64,000 bases of DNA from Symbiodinium natans. Lineage: Eukaryota > Sar > Dinophyceae > Suessiales > Symbiodiniaceae. The position numbers were made by a program, and so were the translations under genes. Numbering within the stretch: the stretch's first letter is position 1; every line of letters starts with the position of its first letter. The stretch is taken from assembly GCA_905221605.1 (NCBI GenBank), contig CAJNDS010002418.1:62001-126000 (forward strand), written 5' to 3'. Shown here piece after piece: positions 1 through 12,110 of the stretch. The notes beneath the pieces are model-generated. The model ran no database searches. It worked only from the letters and a program-made list of their open reading frames with translations, and had not been told where the DNA came from.

Positions 1-2040
1 GGGTGCAGGTTTGGACTTCTCTAGCTCACGTGCTGAGCTGGTGCAGGCGTTTTCGGGTTCAGGGTTCAGGATCTCGGCTTAGGTTAGGCTGTTTTTCAGG
101 GTTTCTGAGAGTTTGGGGCTGCACTTGTTTGGGATATCAGGGCTGCACTGAACTTCAGGACGTCGGGGCTTTTGCGTGAGGACGGGCAAGACGATGGACG
201 TAACCACCCCCCCCCACCCCCTCGAAGCGCAAATGTAAATTCGTGTATTTTACCTGACGGTTATCCATGCGGCAGCAAAACTTGGTATGATGGATTGGGA
301 ACTGATGCAACGCATCCGTCTGGAGTTTTCGTGCATCCCAGGATCTGCTGGGACACGCACCCACCCCCATCCCTCCCGCTCCCTTCTGCTAAGGATGGAT
401 GCTGAAGTCAAGGGCGGATTTCAAGAGGAGGTATTGACAGCACACACTCAGACTGGGCTGGCACTGGTAATGAGGATGCCGAGATGACAAGAACATGCAA
501 GAACTCCCCAAGGCTCCCGGGGTCTCGCATGCTACGCAGGCTTGGCAGGGGATGTGGGTGCCACGGGCCAAGGAGAGGCCACAAGCCGGGAGGGCACCTC
601 CACCAATCATTCTCAAGAGAGGAGGCGCAGCAGCGCAGCAACTTGACCACTAGGAACTAGGAAACTGAAACGACCCCCTAAGCTCCAAAAAGCTTTCATC
701 TTCAGCAACAGTCGTGACAAGACCAGGCCAGCCCAGTGTGGAAGGCATGCAAAGTGGCTGGTCAACTTGCATGAGGACCCTGCGCTCTAGCCTTGTGGGC
801 TTGTAGGAGAAGACCTTCCAAACGGCACATGGATTTCGTGAGACTCTGGCCTAGAAAAGGATCCGGGCTGGTGCGAGCATGTGCGAGCCCTGCCTTCAGC
901 ATGTCCCTTTGGGAAGACATGATGGCGGTGTGGTCCTGGCTTGCTGCCCAAGTGAAGCGCGCACCGCTGCGAGGATACGGCACGAGGCCTCACTGCCTCC
1001 AAAGGTTCCCACACCTCCAAAAAGGCCAGATATGGCAACTTCACGCACGTGCATATGCACGCGCGCGCATGCATACCAGAGCTGGTGGCCTCGATCCCCT
1101 GCCAGGTCACCGCATGACCTCCAAACCACGAACAGATTCACGGCAGCTCGTGCAGGCTTCAACGTCGAGGTTCAGGCTGACCATTCTCAATGCAGCCAAG
1201 GTATTCATAGAAAACCTTGGCATGAGCAGGGGGCCTGGGGCCTACAGTGAAACGTAGCGCGAGGAAGCGCGACGATGACCGTGCCTCGTCCGTTGGCAGC
1301 GCCGCCCGGAACCTGAGGCTGCGTCTTGAAAATGAACCCAATATAACCCAATTCAATCTCCGAACCCAATCCTCCAAGATCCTCCAATATCCTCCAATAG
1401 TCTCCTTGATGGAGCCCTTTAAGGCCGACTTGAGATATGTTGAGGCGGAGCGGCTCTGGCCGCTGGCGCAGCTTATTGCGGGCCTCGCAGCAGTGATCGA
1501 AACATGTAGTTGGAGAGTTGTCGAAGGTTGCGGAACGTTGCCGATGCTGAGCTTGGAGCATCCAGGACCATGAAGATTGCCTCACCAAATATGTGAGACG
1601 GGCAGGAGTTCTTGTAAAATCGCTGCGCTTTCGGTTTGATGCACCGAGTATTCAAGCGGGCGCACGCTGTGTTTTGGCTTGTGGTCGTCATACATGTTCA
1701 CACACACACACACGAAACACAACTTCTCCGGCAAATGCCGGGCGATCCCTGCCGGAATCCGGCAAGGTCATTTGCCCTGACCATGCATTTCAAGTCTTCG
1801 TTCTTCTCGAAGCTTCGACTCTTCGACGCTCAGAAAATGACCACCTTGATATATCGGCGGTGGCTGTATTACCAGGCTCCGTCCACAATAGTTTCTGAAT
1901 CCAATCTGCTCATCTTCTAAACTAAGAACGCCACAGTTCGACGAAGCAAACGATCAAACAACCGAATCAAAGGATTTGCATGAACTGAAATTCCAGTAAC
2001 TGCACCTGTTCTTGGAACTTCTGGAAAAAACTGAACGGTA
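1..2040. other. No supported gene
   Basis: I see no reading frame with family motifs or clear exon structure here. Frames of 70-154 codons occur on both strands but overlap each other in conflicting frames, as expected by chance in DNA of this composition. Small sequence oddities are a C run near 207-216, a short CA run near 1702-1712 and a few direct repeats of CCTCCAATA/AACCCAAT near 1330-1400. It may be intergenic or intronic sequence of a gene starting outside the window. Confidence 0.4.
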
Positions 2041-2093
2041 ACTTTCATTGCCAACTAAGGGGGGCCCAGGTAGGCTGCCTAGATGGGTGGTCC

Positions 2094-3241
2094 TCACCTC
2101 CTTCCTCCAAAACGGTGCTCGTAAGAGCTTCCGCGCGTGGCGACATGGCAGTTGCTAGGGCATGGACGCAGATCAGAGCTGATGAGGTGCTCATGCCTGG
2201 CAAAGAAGGCCACGTCAAAGCCCTCCCTGTTAACAAACACTGCGACTTGCACAGCTGGCAGCAAGTCAAAAGTGCCTGAGGCAGGAGGCAAATCGCATGC
2301 GATGGCAACCTTACTGATGGATCCACCATTCAGCGGTAAGCGGATGGTGAGAGCAGCAAGCCTTCCAACATTCTGGGCCTCGAGCATCGCAGCCTAGGAG
2401 TTGCTCCCGTCCGAAATTCTGCGAGAGCCGCCTTGCGGCCTCTGAGGGATCGAGAGGCTGCCAGGCAGCGGAGGTGTAAAGTTTCAATGGCTCTTGTTGG
2501 TTAGTGCCCGATCGTTGCGGCGTGGCATGTGCCTGTGCTTCTTGTGGGGACTGAGGATCTGGCGGTTGTGATGTACAGCGACCAATGGTTCGCACGCACC
2601 TGGCAACATGCACAAGTCATGCGCAGCAATGCAGCTGTAGCAAGATGCTCACCAGAGGCCCGCCATTCGACAGCAAGCTGGAGCAGCCTCGACGTTCGCT
2701 GTCAGAGGCACTTCAACAATGCCGTCCTGCCCAGAGAGCTGCAACTTGATGCTACTGTAGGCTCCAATATGCTACATGAAGAAAGGGACCCTTACCCTCT
2801 GGAACTCTCTCTGGCGCTGCTGGTTTGACCTTGTCACCTGGCTTGAACTGCAGGCTGGCCTGGATTGAAAGGACAGTCCCAGCATTCAAGGTTACTTCCC
2901 AAAGCTTTCGCAGCAACGTTTGAGCTTGGACTTTGGCGGCTCTAAGGATGGAATCGTCCCGATCCGTCGCCACTGCGCAGAAGCCGCGACTGGCGAAGCT
3001 CGGAAAGGAGTCCACACAGTCCACAAGCTTCGCAATCCACATCTTCAGAACAGTTCATGTCCTCTCGACATCTGGGACGCAAGCTTGATGGCGCATATCA
3101 AGGAACGCCCACCAGCATAGTCGGTGTGCTTTCCGACTACCTGTGTTGCAGTCTCTTCACTTTCAAGAACCCTCCTCTGACTTCTTGCATCCTTCTTTTT
3201 GGGCCTCGATGCGGCCTGGAATCCAAATGACTCGACAAGGC
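2094..3241 (-). CDS. Unrecognised multi-exon protein gene
   Basis: Several minus-strand exons can be joined. Exon 3241-3141 (101 nt; ends TATQ) closes with a GT donor. Its codon phase matches the next exon, which begins at 3042 after AG with ATG TGG ATT (MWIAKLVDCVDSF) and runs to about 2800 (SIQASLQFKPGDKV). A further exon lies near 2751-2655 (SIKLQLSGQDGIVEVPLT) and another near 2387-2094 (SISKVAIACDLPP, VAVFVNREGFDV). The last pieces alternate hydrophobic and polar residues like beta strands, so an immunoglobulin-like fold of the kind found in axonemal (ASH/MSP-type) proteins is possible; that is inference only. The N-terminus and stop were not placed. I do not recognise the family. Confidence 0.45.
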
Positions 3242-3390
3242 CTGTCAGCCGCCACAAAGCAGCAAAAACAGTCGTAGAAACGACAGAAAACAACTTATAC
3301 AGTTGAAGCCGATTAGACTCACTCATTAGACGGCTTCTGACATCACAAAGCCGGATGGAGGAACTGATCCGGAGTGGTCAAGGGTTAACG

Positions 3391-3765
3391 CTATTCACGC
3401 CGACGGGATTGAGCTTTCAGTAGGCTTGCATTCAGCTTGCATGCACAATAGTTTTCCACAGGCTGCTTTATCTGAGGTGTCAGTGCCATCGTGCTCTTAC
3501 TCGTTCTTACTCCTTCATGCACACGCAGTGTGGGCAAGCACCGGCTGATGAGCCCCAGGCGCTTCTTCCTGAACGCCGAGATCGCGCAATCTCTGCGCAG
3601 CCTGCAGTGAGTTTGCAGGCTGTTTAGGTAGCCTCGCATAATCTCGAAGATCTGCGGTGTAGGACTACCTACATTCCCTCCCATGCAATGAGGGAGAAGT
3701 GACAGCACGTCCACCACAGTCAAGCTCAACATCCAAACACGACGCTGCCCGCACAGCGCCTGCAC
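3391..3765 (-). CDS. Candidate exon, unknown
   Basis: A 124-codon frame open on the minus strand contains a protein-like stretch (LTVVDVLSLLPHC, QIFEIMRGYLNSLQ, RRDCAISAFRKKRLGL). No family was recognised. It lies between the ABC1 kinase gene and the exons at 2.1-3.2 kb, in the same direction, so it could be an upstream exon of that gene. Neither splice site was fixed. Confidence 0.28.
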   Translation of the reverse strand: MQALCGQRRVWMLSLTVVDVLSLLPHCMGGNVGSPTPQIFEIMRGYLNSLQTHCRLRRDCAISAFRKKRLGLISRCLPTLRVHEGVRTSKSTMALTPQIKQPVENYCACKLNASLLKAQSRRRE

Positions 3766-3991
3766 AATCAGGCTAAGCTTCTCGGCAAGCCACCAAGGCT
3801 GAGCTCCTTCTGCCCGGTCAGCTTCTCACATCCACTCGTAGCAGCACTACGTTGAACCGCTTAATCATGGAGACATGGCGGACATCTCGTTTTGCACCGC
3901 ACCCCCGCGTTCTTGCCTCAGAAGCTTAGGAATCCACGAATCTCGGAAGGAGCCACAACGTTTTAAATGTCGTGACCGGTTTCAGTCAGTC

Positions 3992-6975
3992 CTAGGCTGG
4001 TCGAAGGCGCTGTCGAAGTCTCTGTGGGGACTTGACGATCCAAAGCGCAGCAGATCGGAGTCGTCGAGCCAGGCGTTTCAGCATCAGAAGCAGCACTGTT
4101 CCGGAGACTCGCAAGAAGAAGACCATGATCAGGAGGGCAAGCGAGGGAAGGGCCCGATAGCGCTGGCGCTTCCACTGGCTCCGCATGATGAAGCGCAGCG
4201 CGCGGCGCTCGCGCTGCGCGCGCTGCTTCTGGAGCTTCTCGAACTCCTTGGAGCCGGCTGGCGGGTCCTTCGCGATGCTCCGCGCCGAGCGCGCAAGGCG
4301 CCGGACGTCCAGCTGTTCTGCAAGCCATGCGGCCGCCTGCTTTCGCAGCGACCGGCCCTGGTTGGAGGCTAAGTAAGCGAAGAGGGCCGTGATGTCCACG
4401 TCGTAAGCGAGTCGTCGCAGGCTTCGGCCCTCACTTGAGCCCAAGAGGCCTTCCAGAGGTTTGAAACCGCTCTCAGAAGCTTCCGGAGCCTCGTCATCTT
4501 CCAGCAAGCTCATCTTTGCATCCTCGTTTTGGGCATCCTGCTCCGACGTCTTTAGCAGCCCTTCCAGCTCATTCCATTTCAGTTCTCCAGTTTCTGTCAG
4601 CACCTTAGCTCACTTCAGCGCAGGGCACTACATCTTAGACTGAACTGTCTCGCAAAGGTGCACTTGGCTGAGAGGAACAAGGAGCTGTTTCTGAGCTGCT
4701 TGTAAGAAGACGTAAGGAAGACGGCTTACATGAGACACGTGACGAACAGCACACAAGCTGCGAACTGTCCTGCACCTGCCAGCTCAACCTATGACTATGG
4801 TGGCTATGGCAACGGATTTGAAACATCCTGAAGCCCACAACTCCCGGGAAGCACTAATCGGCCGATATCGATCTTACAGCGAACTGACAGGGAAGTACCG
4901 TGCAGATCCGTGCAGTATATGCCGTATCCAAGTGGTGCGAGCGGCGTTGTTCCGGAAAGCCGTCCGGGAGGCGGCAGTCCGTGGCGAAACGACGCGGCGC
5001 AAAGTGATGGGGAGGGCCGTAGTATATATATTGAAATCTGGATCGTATTGTGCCGCGATGCCCTCCAAAGTCACAAAAGTGCGTGTCATCAGCACCACGT
5101 AGTCCGGAGTTAGCATCAGAAATCGATCTGACAAGCGTTTCAGCGCGGCGGCCATGTCACCAAAGCGCGACTGTGCGTCGCTGTCATCTCCAACCTCTTC
5201 GGTAAGGGCCGCCACGAACTCATCAAAAGTGCTCTCCACCCACAAGGGTCGTGTGCTGTTCGGCCGCATATTCTTTTTGACCTGAGGCAGCAGGTCAAAC
5301 AATGGAGCAGACGAGGCTGCGGTCAATGATTCCGGATGCCTGGGCCTTACCCTGGCGGGGCCGCCATCTTGAGAGGTTGGGTCCGAAACTGTGGATCCTA
5401 AACATCCCTAAGCCAAACCCCGAAATCGTGTAAATCGTGCATCTGCAACCGTAAACGCAGAGTCCACTGAAGCCTTCAGCATCACAAGCCTTCACACCCC
5501 AGACCCCCTCTTGGAACCACAAACGCTGGCAGTGAACCGTGAACCTTACAACAGTCTTGCAGAAACTCAACTTCCCCCAGAAGCCAGATGGGGAGACGGG
5601 AAAAGCACCGGAAAAGCAACCTCAAAACCCCTTAAGAGGACGCTCTCAGCGCTGAGAAGCTGGGGCCTCGGGCAGGGTTCGGCACAAACTCGATCACTTG
5701 CATCGCAAGTGCGAGCTGGGTCCAGTTTCGAGCGACGACGCTCCGTATTCCTTCGGCAAAGCCTTCCATGACTTGGGATGACACCCTGTCCATCAGCCCG
5801 AAATCCAAGAAGCATATGCGCCCGTCGTGCATGTACTTCAGGTTACCCTCGTGAGGATCTGCGTGCACGAAGCCAGTAATCATCAGCTGCACCAGACATG
5901 CCTCTGCTGCCAATCGAACCGCTCGGTGCCGAAGCCTTTCCGGTAGGTCCTGGAAGTCAAGGCCGTCTGCCCACTCTGTGCTGAGCACACGGGCATTTCC
6001 CGCTGGGCCTGTGTACTCGCGCACCCAGGCCGGCGCGGTGACGAATCCCAACCACATGTGTTCGCGCACGAAGTCTTCCATGTTCCGCCCTTCATTGTGG
6101 TAGTCAAGCTCAAGAAAAACACCACTAGCAACGCCATCCGCAAGCTTGGCGAAGTCGTTGAAGGATCCAGTGATGAGTCTCTGAAGCTTCAATCCCAAGA
6201 ACCAGCAGACCCAGTCACATGCCACCAGCCGGGCTACGCCAGGCCGCATGACCTTGACGGCGATGTCTCGTCCATCTCGCGTGGTCGCCTTGTAAACCTG
6301 TCCCAAACTAGCAGCTGCCACGGGCTTGCTTGAGAAGGACTCGAACAATGGACTGCAGTCCTCCTCTGAAAGCCCCTCGATGCCTAAGCCCTCCGGGCAC
6401 ACACCGGGGGCTAGAGGGCCAGTATGATTCAAATCATCCAGGACGATGCGATGGGCTATCTCGTCAGCGAATGGGGCATTCTTCGATTGCAACGTCTTGA
6501 GAACCTCCGCCGCGTCCTCTCCCACAATGTCCGGACGTTGAGCCAAGGTCTGACCCACTTTCACGAACACCGGGCCGAGCTTTTGTAAGCTGCTCTTTAA
6601 GTGCTCCTCGCGATTCTGACCTTGCGGGCTTGTCCAGACTTGCCACGTCGGCCAGAGAACCTGGCCTATCTCGAAGAAGCGTCGCAGGATCAGGTGGGGC
6701 CGGAAGCTGAAGAATCGGAACATCCTCTCTTTTGAGAAGCCTCCGCGAAGAAGCTCCTCGTATTCCTCGTCCCTCTTTTGCTGCTTTAACCAAGCCTCCA
6801 CTGCAGGACTGTGTTGACTAGAGCGGACGGCACGCTTTGGTGCCCTGAAGCCGTCATTTTTCTGACACCTCCTGTACCCGACAAAGCTGGGAAGCCTTAA
6901 TGTGGCAAAGCTCAGGATGCAAACGCACACCAGAAGCCGCGTTTGTTTGCCATGGCGTTGGCTTTGGCAGCCCAT
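3992..6975 (-). CDS. ABC1/ADCK/UbiB-family atypical kinase, plastid-type leader
   Basis: Three exons on the minus strand. Exon 1 starts at ATG 6975 and runs to about 5684-5680. It carries the family's hallmarks: KxGQ (KVGQ, residues 139-142), Ala-rich loop AAASLGQ (220-226) in place of a Gly-rich loop, VAIK-type lysine in IAVKVMRP (Lys241), HADPHEGN (371-378) and DFG (391-393). Exon 2 (about 5339-4946) continues the ABC1K C-lobe (LTPDYVVLMTRTF, LEGIAAQYDP). Exon 3 (4603 to the TAG at 3992) ends with a hydrophobic segment (SLALLIMVFFLRVSG) that could sit in a membrane. Intron 2 is 4604-4945 with a GC donor; phase joins RNN to VLTETG. Residues 1-40 have a basic start, a hydrophobic core (LLVCVCILSF) and SFVG, resembling dinoflagellate plastid presequences with an FVP-like motif. 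Known relatives regulate quinone and prenyl-lipid metabolism; the substrate here is unknown. The exact exon 1 donor is unresolved. Confidence 0.93.
4604..4945 (-). other. GC-AG intron in ABC1 kinase gene
   Basis: The upstream exon ends CGG AAC AAC at 4946. The intron opens with GC at 4945-4944 and closes with AG at 4605-4604. The next exon resumes in phase 0 with GTG CTG ACA. The join restores the family's C-terminal region without a frameshift, whereas reading through the donor gives an unrelated tail. Confidence 0.8.
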
Positions 6976-7660
6976 GAGTGTCAGATTGTGTTAGATTCAT
7001 ACGACCTCACAGTTCTTGTGGACGGGGGGACTTCCAGTTTCGCATCTACTTCAGGCAGCGCAGCATCATACACATCAAAAGAAATGAATGTGAGATCTGT
7101 TCTGCCATATCTCTGTCATGCTCATCAAGCTGACAACTGCACCAAAACCGCCTCCTACAAGCCCAGTGTTGTGCCCAGCAGATGCTCATGGTGGCTTAGC
7201 TAGACTGACATGGCGGGCGTGAGATTTCGAGCATGCGCATATGCTGCAACTCCACAAACCATTTCAGCTCTTCAACAGGTATTCCCCAGAATGTGATAAC
7301 GCACGTTTTCAACGCCGACAACTGAACTCCGGCCCCGTCCTTGTGCTTCAAGCTTTGATTGCTGGAGGTTAACCAGCCTCAGTCAGTGACATCACTTTCA
7401 TGTGCGCACCCTCTGCGCTGTCATGCGCTTCATCTCCCGTTGAACACGGGTGGAACTTTGCTTGGCATAACTCCGCCAAGGCCCTCGGGCCTAAAGCGTA
7501 TTACAAAGTTGTCAGACGCTGGGACCTCCAGGGACCCCGCCCCCTCCAGAAGACCGGCGAGAACACGCACAAACCAGCTCCCTAGGTCCTAGGTGGTTGT
7601 TGGTCAGGAAGCCGCTTTACAGAGGCCTAGATGTTCCACAAGCGGTGTAGCCCTTAGCCT
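6976..7660. other. No supported gene upstream of ABC1 kinase
   Basis: This interval lies 5' of the kinase ATG on the minus strand. Short overlapping frames are present but none has motifs or exon-like structure. It would hold the 5' leader and any trans-splice acceptor of the kinase transcript; I could not pick one acceptor with confidence. Confidence 0.35.
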
Positions 7661-7837
7661 TACACACTTCTGCCGAGACTCCCAAGAAGGTGTCGATCGT
7701 AGCCCCTCTCAGGGTTCAGGCAAGGTTGGGGCTTCAAGTCCAGTGTTAGCCTAGATTGCGGGCTGCAAAATGCTCGGCTCGGTGTGGGGGTGACCGCAAG
7801 TGCCCGGAGAGGGCCAGCCGGAGGCTGGGTCCCTAAA

Positions 7838-8572
7838 ACACTGTCAAAGACCTTTGCTATGGATGCCCTATCAGCACTCAAAACCTCCAAATTACGACCT
7901 GTGGGCTGTGGGGCTTGGGCAGCCTCCGAAACTTGGCAAGGGCCTCCTGTACTTTCGCTACAGGCTGCACCGCAACTTCTTTTCTTGACTTGCAGCTGAC
8001 CAGTTCTTGGCAGTTCGCCCCACTGGGGAGATTCTCGTTGCCGTCCACAGGAGCCCTGCGGGGTCCAAAATGGTCCAAAGCCACCCCCAGAAGCTTGGGG
8101 TCTCTCTCCTTGTTTGCAGCGAGGCACGAGCCGGTGCGGGCCGAGGCGGGGGGCCGTGTAGCGAAAAATGAACACGTGAGCGTCACAGGAGACAACCACC
8201 AACGACTCTTGAGCTCAAAAGTCCAGGTCTCACGCTGGCCAAGGCTCAGTGTCATGTCCTCCATTCCTAAGACGGTGATGCCGGCTAGTGCCTGATTCAC
8301 TTGCAACCTGAGTGTGGTGTGGAGGTTCGCTGAGCATGGACCAGCAAAAATGATACGGCTTAGGTCTTCGGATAATTTGGACGTATTTGACATGACTGCG
8401 TTAGCCACAACGGCAGAATGTGTTCGGAGGCCAAGTCTACGTCAGTCAGTTCTTTGCTTTGTATGCCCAACCGAGATTGCAGAAGCAGGACATCGGGCGA
8501 GCAACAGATCTTGCGAGCTGTGTCGCTCATGCATCCTGCTGTGAGTGCGTCACTCCCGAAATATGGCTCCAC
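7838..8572 (-). CDS. Candidate multi-exon gene, unknown
   Basis: Three protein-like stretches occur on the minus strand in order: about 8545-8420 (KICCSPDVLLLQSRLG, ELTDVDLASEHIL), about 8395-8215 (TSKLSEDLSRIIFAG, NQALAGITVLGMEDMTLS) and about 7890-7838, after the acceptor CCCACAG|GT (NLEVLSADRASIAKVFD). The middle stretch alternates like beta strands. No family was recognised, and start, stop and most splice sites are not fixed. Direction agrees with the neighbouring kinase and MORN genes. Confidence 0.38.
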
Positions 8573-9059
8573 GGGTCAGTTTTTCGCATGCAAGCGCGGC
8601 ACGCCCCGAGAGGCTGTGCAGAACCCCGGCCGATATTTGGCAGTCTTTGCCAACAGGGGCCCAGAGAATGTTAATTCTCCCACGCGAGATCGTGCGTCTC
8701 TCATCAACACACGGTCTCTGAAGCAGGATGCTGTACAGGAAGCTATCCATGCATCTCAGAAGCCTTGCGCAGGCAGGTAAACAACGTCTTATATGGCTGC
8801 ATACTGCTAACCCAACAACTTGCCTGAGTCAGGAGGGTTCCCCTCCCAGTGATCGATCTTGCCGTCCAGGAAATGTCCGACGTACGCCTAGAAGAGGCAA
8901 CGGATCTTTCTACGGCAAAGAGTCAAACGATGCCAAACGAATAAGCCGCATAGTTTTGAGAATCTGACAACATCCTTCTGGTCTGTGAGAATGCCGCGGC
9001 CATGTTGAACACCGGCCTTCGCAATCTCTGTGTGCTAAATGAGGCAGGCTGGGTAAACG

Positions 9060-9914
9060 TGCGTGAAACCTGCAGGTCGAAGAGTGCGCGAACGTACTTC
9101 AAGGTTCGTGATTCGTGCGTTCAAAGTCGTCCACACCATGGCCCATGATGGCCCATGCACATGCCCGGTACATTTCGTGGGCGCAGAGGAGGAGACAGAT
9201 GAATACGCTAACAGCGCTAAAGTATGACATTGAAACAGCGCCTTCCAAGAGCCTTCATAGCTCTTCCATTTGCCAGACGTCCAAACCTGATTCACGGGAT
9301 TGGCGACTGGCGAACTGTGGCACGATTGTGGCCGGAAAGGGGGCATGCTCGGGTCCCTGGATGTCCTTGGGTTACGTCAATGCCGAAGTATAACCCCAGA
9401 AGCAATCACATCCCCTTCCGGAACTCCAGAACGATCAGAACGGCTCTGCGATTGGAGGCACCATCTTCCCGAAGCCATGTCGCCGGTTGGCCTCAAACTG
9501 GCCTTTGTACCTCAGGAAATCTGAATACATTGCAGTTGTTGCAGCTTGCGAGTTCCCCCCCCTCCCTTGCGAGGCCATTGCTGAGAGTCAGAGTTGCTGA
9601 AGTTTGCTGGAAGGGGCGCACTCGACACCATCGACCCACTGCATACAGCCATCTCCACTCATGCAGTCCTGGATCAAAGACATGCCACCACTCTATGCCA
9701 GTAGGAAATTGGTGAGCTGTGCAAAGACCAAATGTCAGGCTTGAGAGGCCATCTTGAAACGTGTCCTCCTTGAACTGACCTCGGTAGACTGAGTTGTCCG
9801 TGCCTCGGCAGCATCCTCTGTCTCTGTCTTTTTCCAATGGAGAACATTCCAGGCTTCCAGCGCACCAACTCCCCATCGCCATTTGCACGACCTCGTTCGA
9901 ACAGCCCCGTGTAC
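9060..9914 (-). CDS. MORN-repeat protein
   Basis: Minus-strand exons encode successive MORN repeats. Exon 9914-9862 follows a pyrimidine-rich acceptor (TTTGGGCAG) and gives YTGLFERGRANGDGELV. A GC-AG intron (9804-9861) leads in phase 1 to exon 9803 to about 9750 (SVYRGQFKEDTFQDG). Exon 9510-9459 gives YKGQFEANRRHGFGKMV. Probable later pieces are KWKSYEGSWK near 9290-9260 and a stretch near 9175-9110 with MGHGVDDFE. The Y-x-G-x-F/W...G-x-G pattern is diagnostic of MORN repeats, which in protists often sit in membrane- or cytoskeleton-associated scaffold proteins. N- and C-terminal ends and one inner exon were not located, so a fused enzymatic domain cannot be excluded. Confidence 0.75.
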
Positions 9915-10270
9915 CTGCCCAAAGCATACAAAAAAAACCGTACAAAAACCATACTAGGTGTGAATTCTAGTGTGGTTGCAGGCCGCAGTCGACAAAGGAA
10001 CCGCACCGACCACAGCCGGCTGTTGCCTGGATCCCTCAGGCCACGTCATCACTCCCTGGCCATGACGTAGTCCATGAACCTGCAATCCGGATGGTCACGT
10101 GGTTAAGGAAGCTTTGCTTTATGCTTTTGCAGCTTTGCATGTATACACTGTATACACTTGTTGCGTCGCGTGATTCAGGTTCGAACGTAATGGCCGCGAA
10201 AGACGGTGCCATCTGCCCAATGTTCTCGCCTGGTGCCGTGAGGTAACGAGCCCAGAGAGCCTCTCACCCC

Positions 10271-10522
10271 ATGCGCAAACGAGCCAGGCGCGGGCCCTGG
10301 CCCGTGGCGTTCATCATTCTGCCACTGGCACTCGTGCTTGCTGCCGTCCTCTGCTTGACTTACCCTTTACAAACCCGGTTTGGAATTGGAAACATTGGAG
10401 ACATACACAAGTATCTGCAAGAACACATTAGCAAACCTGCCCAAGCTCTCCCAGTCCAGCAGGTGAAGTGTCCCTTGGCCGTGACGCTGGTGCGCGCTGA
10501 AGTCGCCTTCGTGTGTAGGTAA
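10271..10522 (+). CDS. Candidate first exon, signal-anchor membrane protein
   Basis: An 83-codon plus-strand frame starts with ATG. It has a basic head (MRKRARRGPWP), a strong hydrophobic run (AFIILPLALVLAAVLCL, about residues 13-29) and a polar region (NIGDIHKYLQEHISKP). This is the layout of a type II signal anchor. A possible next exon lies at 10,775-11,023 in another frame (WFSWYDSTAWNQT). No family was recognised. It opposes the dominant gene direction, which lowers confidence. Confidence 0.38.
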   Translation: MRKRARRGPWPVAFIILPLALVLAAVLCLTYPLQTRFGIGNIGDIHKYLQEHISKPAQALPVQQVKCPLAVTLVRAEVAFVCR

Positions 10523-11762
10523 CTGTACTCGAAGGCTCAAAGTGCTCAGCGCTGTTTGTCTGTTCTTCCTGCATCTTTCATTGGCTGATGACAGGGGTGT
10601 TCGGGTGCTGTGCCAGTCGGTCATCTATGTGAAAGGCATCTGTTGGATGACATTGGGACATCGCCCCCTACCAGCAGCAGCATCTAGAAGCCACTCCAAC
10701 TCATGGTTTGGAAAGCCAAGAAAACATGTGTGCTCTAGACCATGCGGCTTCCCTGAAATCCAGGATGTTCCCCTTTGAACACGCTTTGGTTCTCCTGGTA
10801 CGACAGTACTGCTTGGAATCAGACACGCCAATCCTCCCAACGGCCCACCATGGGCCAACCATCCTACATTCTCCAACTGAACACGATTCCAAGCTTGGCG
10901 CCCTCGTACCACGAGCTGTCGGGATATGCCACTTTCCTTTGCTGCTCGAAAAATCCCCCAAGAGGGCAGCGGGCGGTGCAACAGTGTTGGGAAGCGTGCC
11001 CGCGGCCCTCTTTCGGAGGGTAAGAGCTTGCTTCTGACGCAGGGAGCTCATCCACGTCGTCGCGCGCAGTCGTGGCTGCGGAAACGGTATCGACCTCGAA
11101 CATTTGTGCATTTTTTTTGCCAGGTATTCAACCAGTTCGGAGACAACTCAGCCCGATGCTGACATCGTCCCTCGGCGCTTCTTGAGCAGATACATGAGGA
11201 ATTGACCGAAGACGTCCCGCTGCGAGGCTGGCATGGCAAGAAAATCACATGGTGCGTGAGATTAGACAAGCTTCCCCGAATCTGGACAGCCGGCGAGTTC
11301 TGGCAACATACAAGTGGCACCATTGGCGAAAAGAAAGGAGAACGACCGCGCAGGGGTGTGCAAGATCAAGGCCTCAGACACAGCCGCTGAGCAGCCTGCC
11401 TACAGGTTGACTGCCTCAGTGCGGGTCTCGGCAAGCCATTTCTTTGTGCTCATGCCTGGGTCGATGACGCAAGAGTTTGGGCAAGGTTTTAGGCGTTCGG
11501 CGGGTTCGACCCTTTCAGGAATCTTCAAGAATTTCCAGAATCTTCAAACATCACTCCGCATCCCGACCCAGGCTCTCTACTCTGAAGCCGTTACCAAGGA
11601 AAAGCAAGACAAAGACATCAAAGGCCTGGCATTGTGCTGCCGATATCGAGCGAATTCCGAGCTTTCGAGGTCCTGCGCGCCGGGGCTGAGGCTCAGGGGA
11701 TGATGTGCCACAATATGCCACAATATGTGCTGCAATATGGGGCCTTGCAGACATCGACGACG

Positions 11763-12110
11763 TCATCGAGCAAAATACCAACTGTCCCACTGCGGCCTGG
11801 GGAGTGCGCTGCGCATGGGACATAATGATATAATGAAGCTCTGAATCGCTGTACGAACCGCTATACTCTGTCTCCTTTGCGCTCTCCAACTCTCGTAAAA
11901 GATGAAAAAAGCGCCTCCATGAATCTCGACGATCATGTTCCTGCCAGAGTGCTTAAAGAAATGAAAGCCGCCGTAGGAGGAACAAGGGATGCACACAGCG
12001 ATGGCACCTGCAGTCGACATGGAGCCGGCGAGCGTAAGGCTTTCCATTTGTAGCAACCTCCGCGCCAAGCCATTCTCGCTACTGCGCGGAGCGGTGTGCC
12101 CTATTTCAAG
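11763..12110 (-). CDS. Candidate exon, unknown
   Basis: The minus-strand frame contains LARRLLQMESLTLAGSMS, then GAIAVCIPCSSYGGFHFF and NMIVEIHGGAFFIFYESW. The composition is protein-like (hydrophobic strands, few stops nearby), but no family was recognised. The coding part probably ends near 11,890, before a Gln/Ser-rich tail that looks intronic. Splice sites were not fixed. Confidence 0.38.
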   Translation of the reverse strand, partial: LEIGHTAPRSSENGLARRLLQMESLTLAGSMSTAGAIAVCIPCSSYGGFHFFKHSGRNMIVEIHGGAFFIFYESWRAQRRQSIAVRTAIQSFIISLCPMRSALPRPQWDSWYFAR

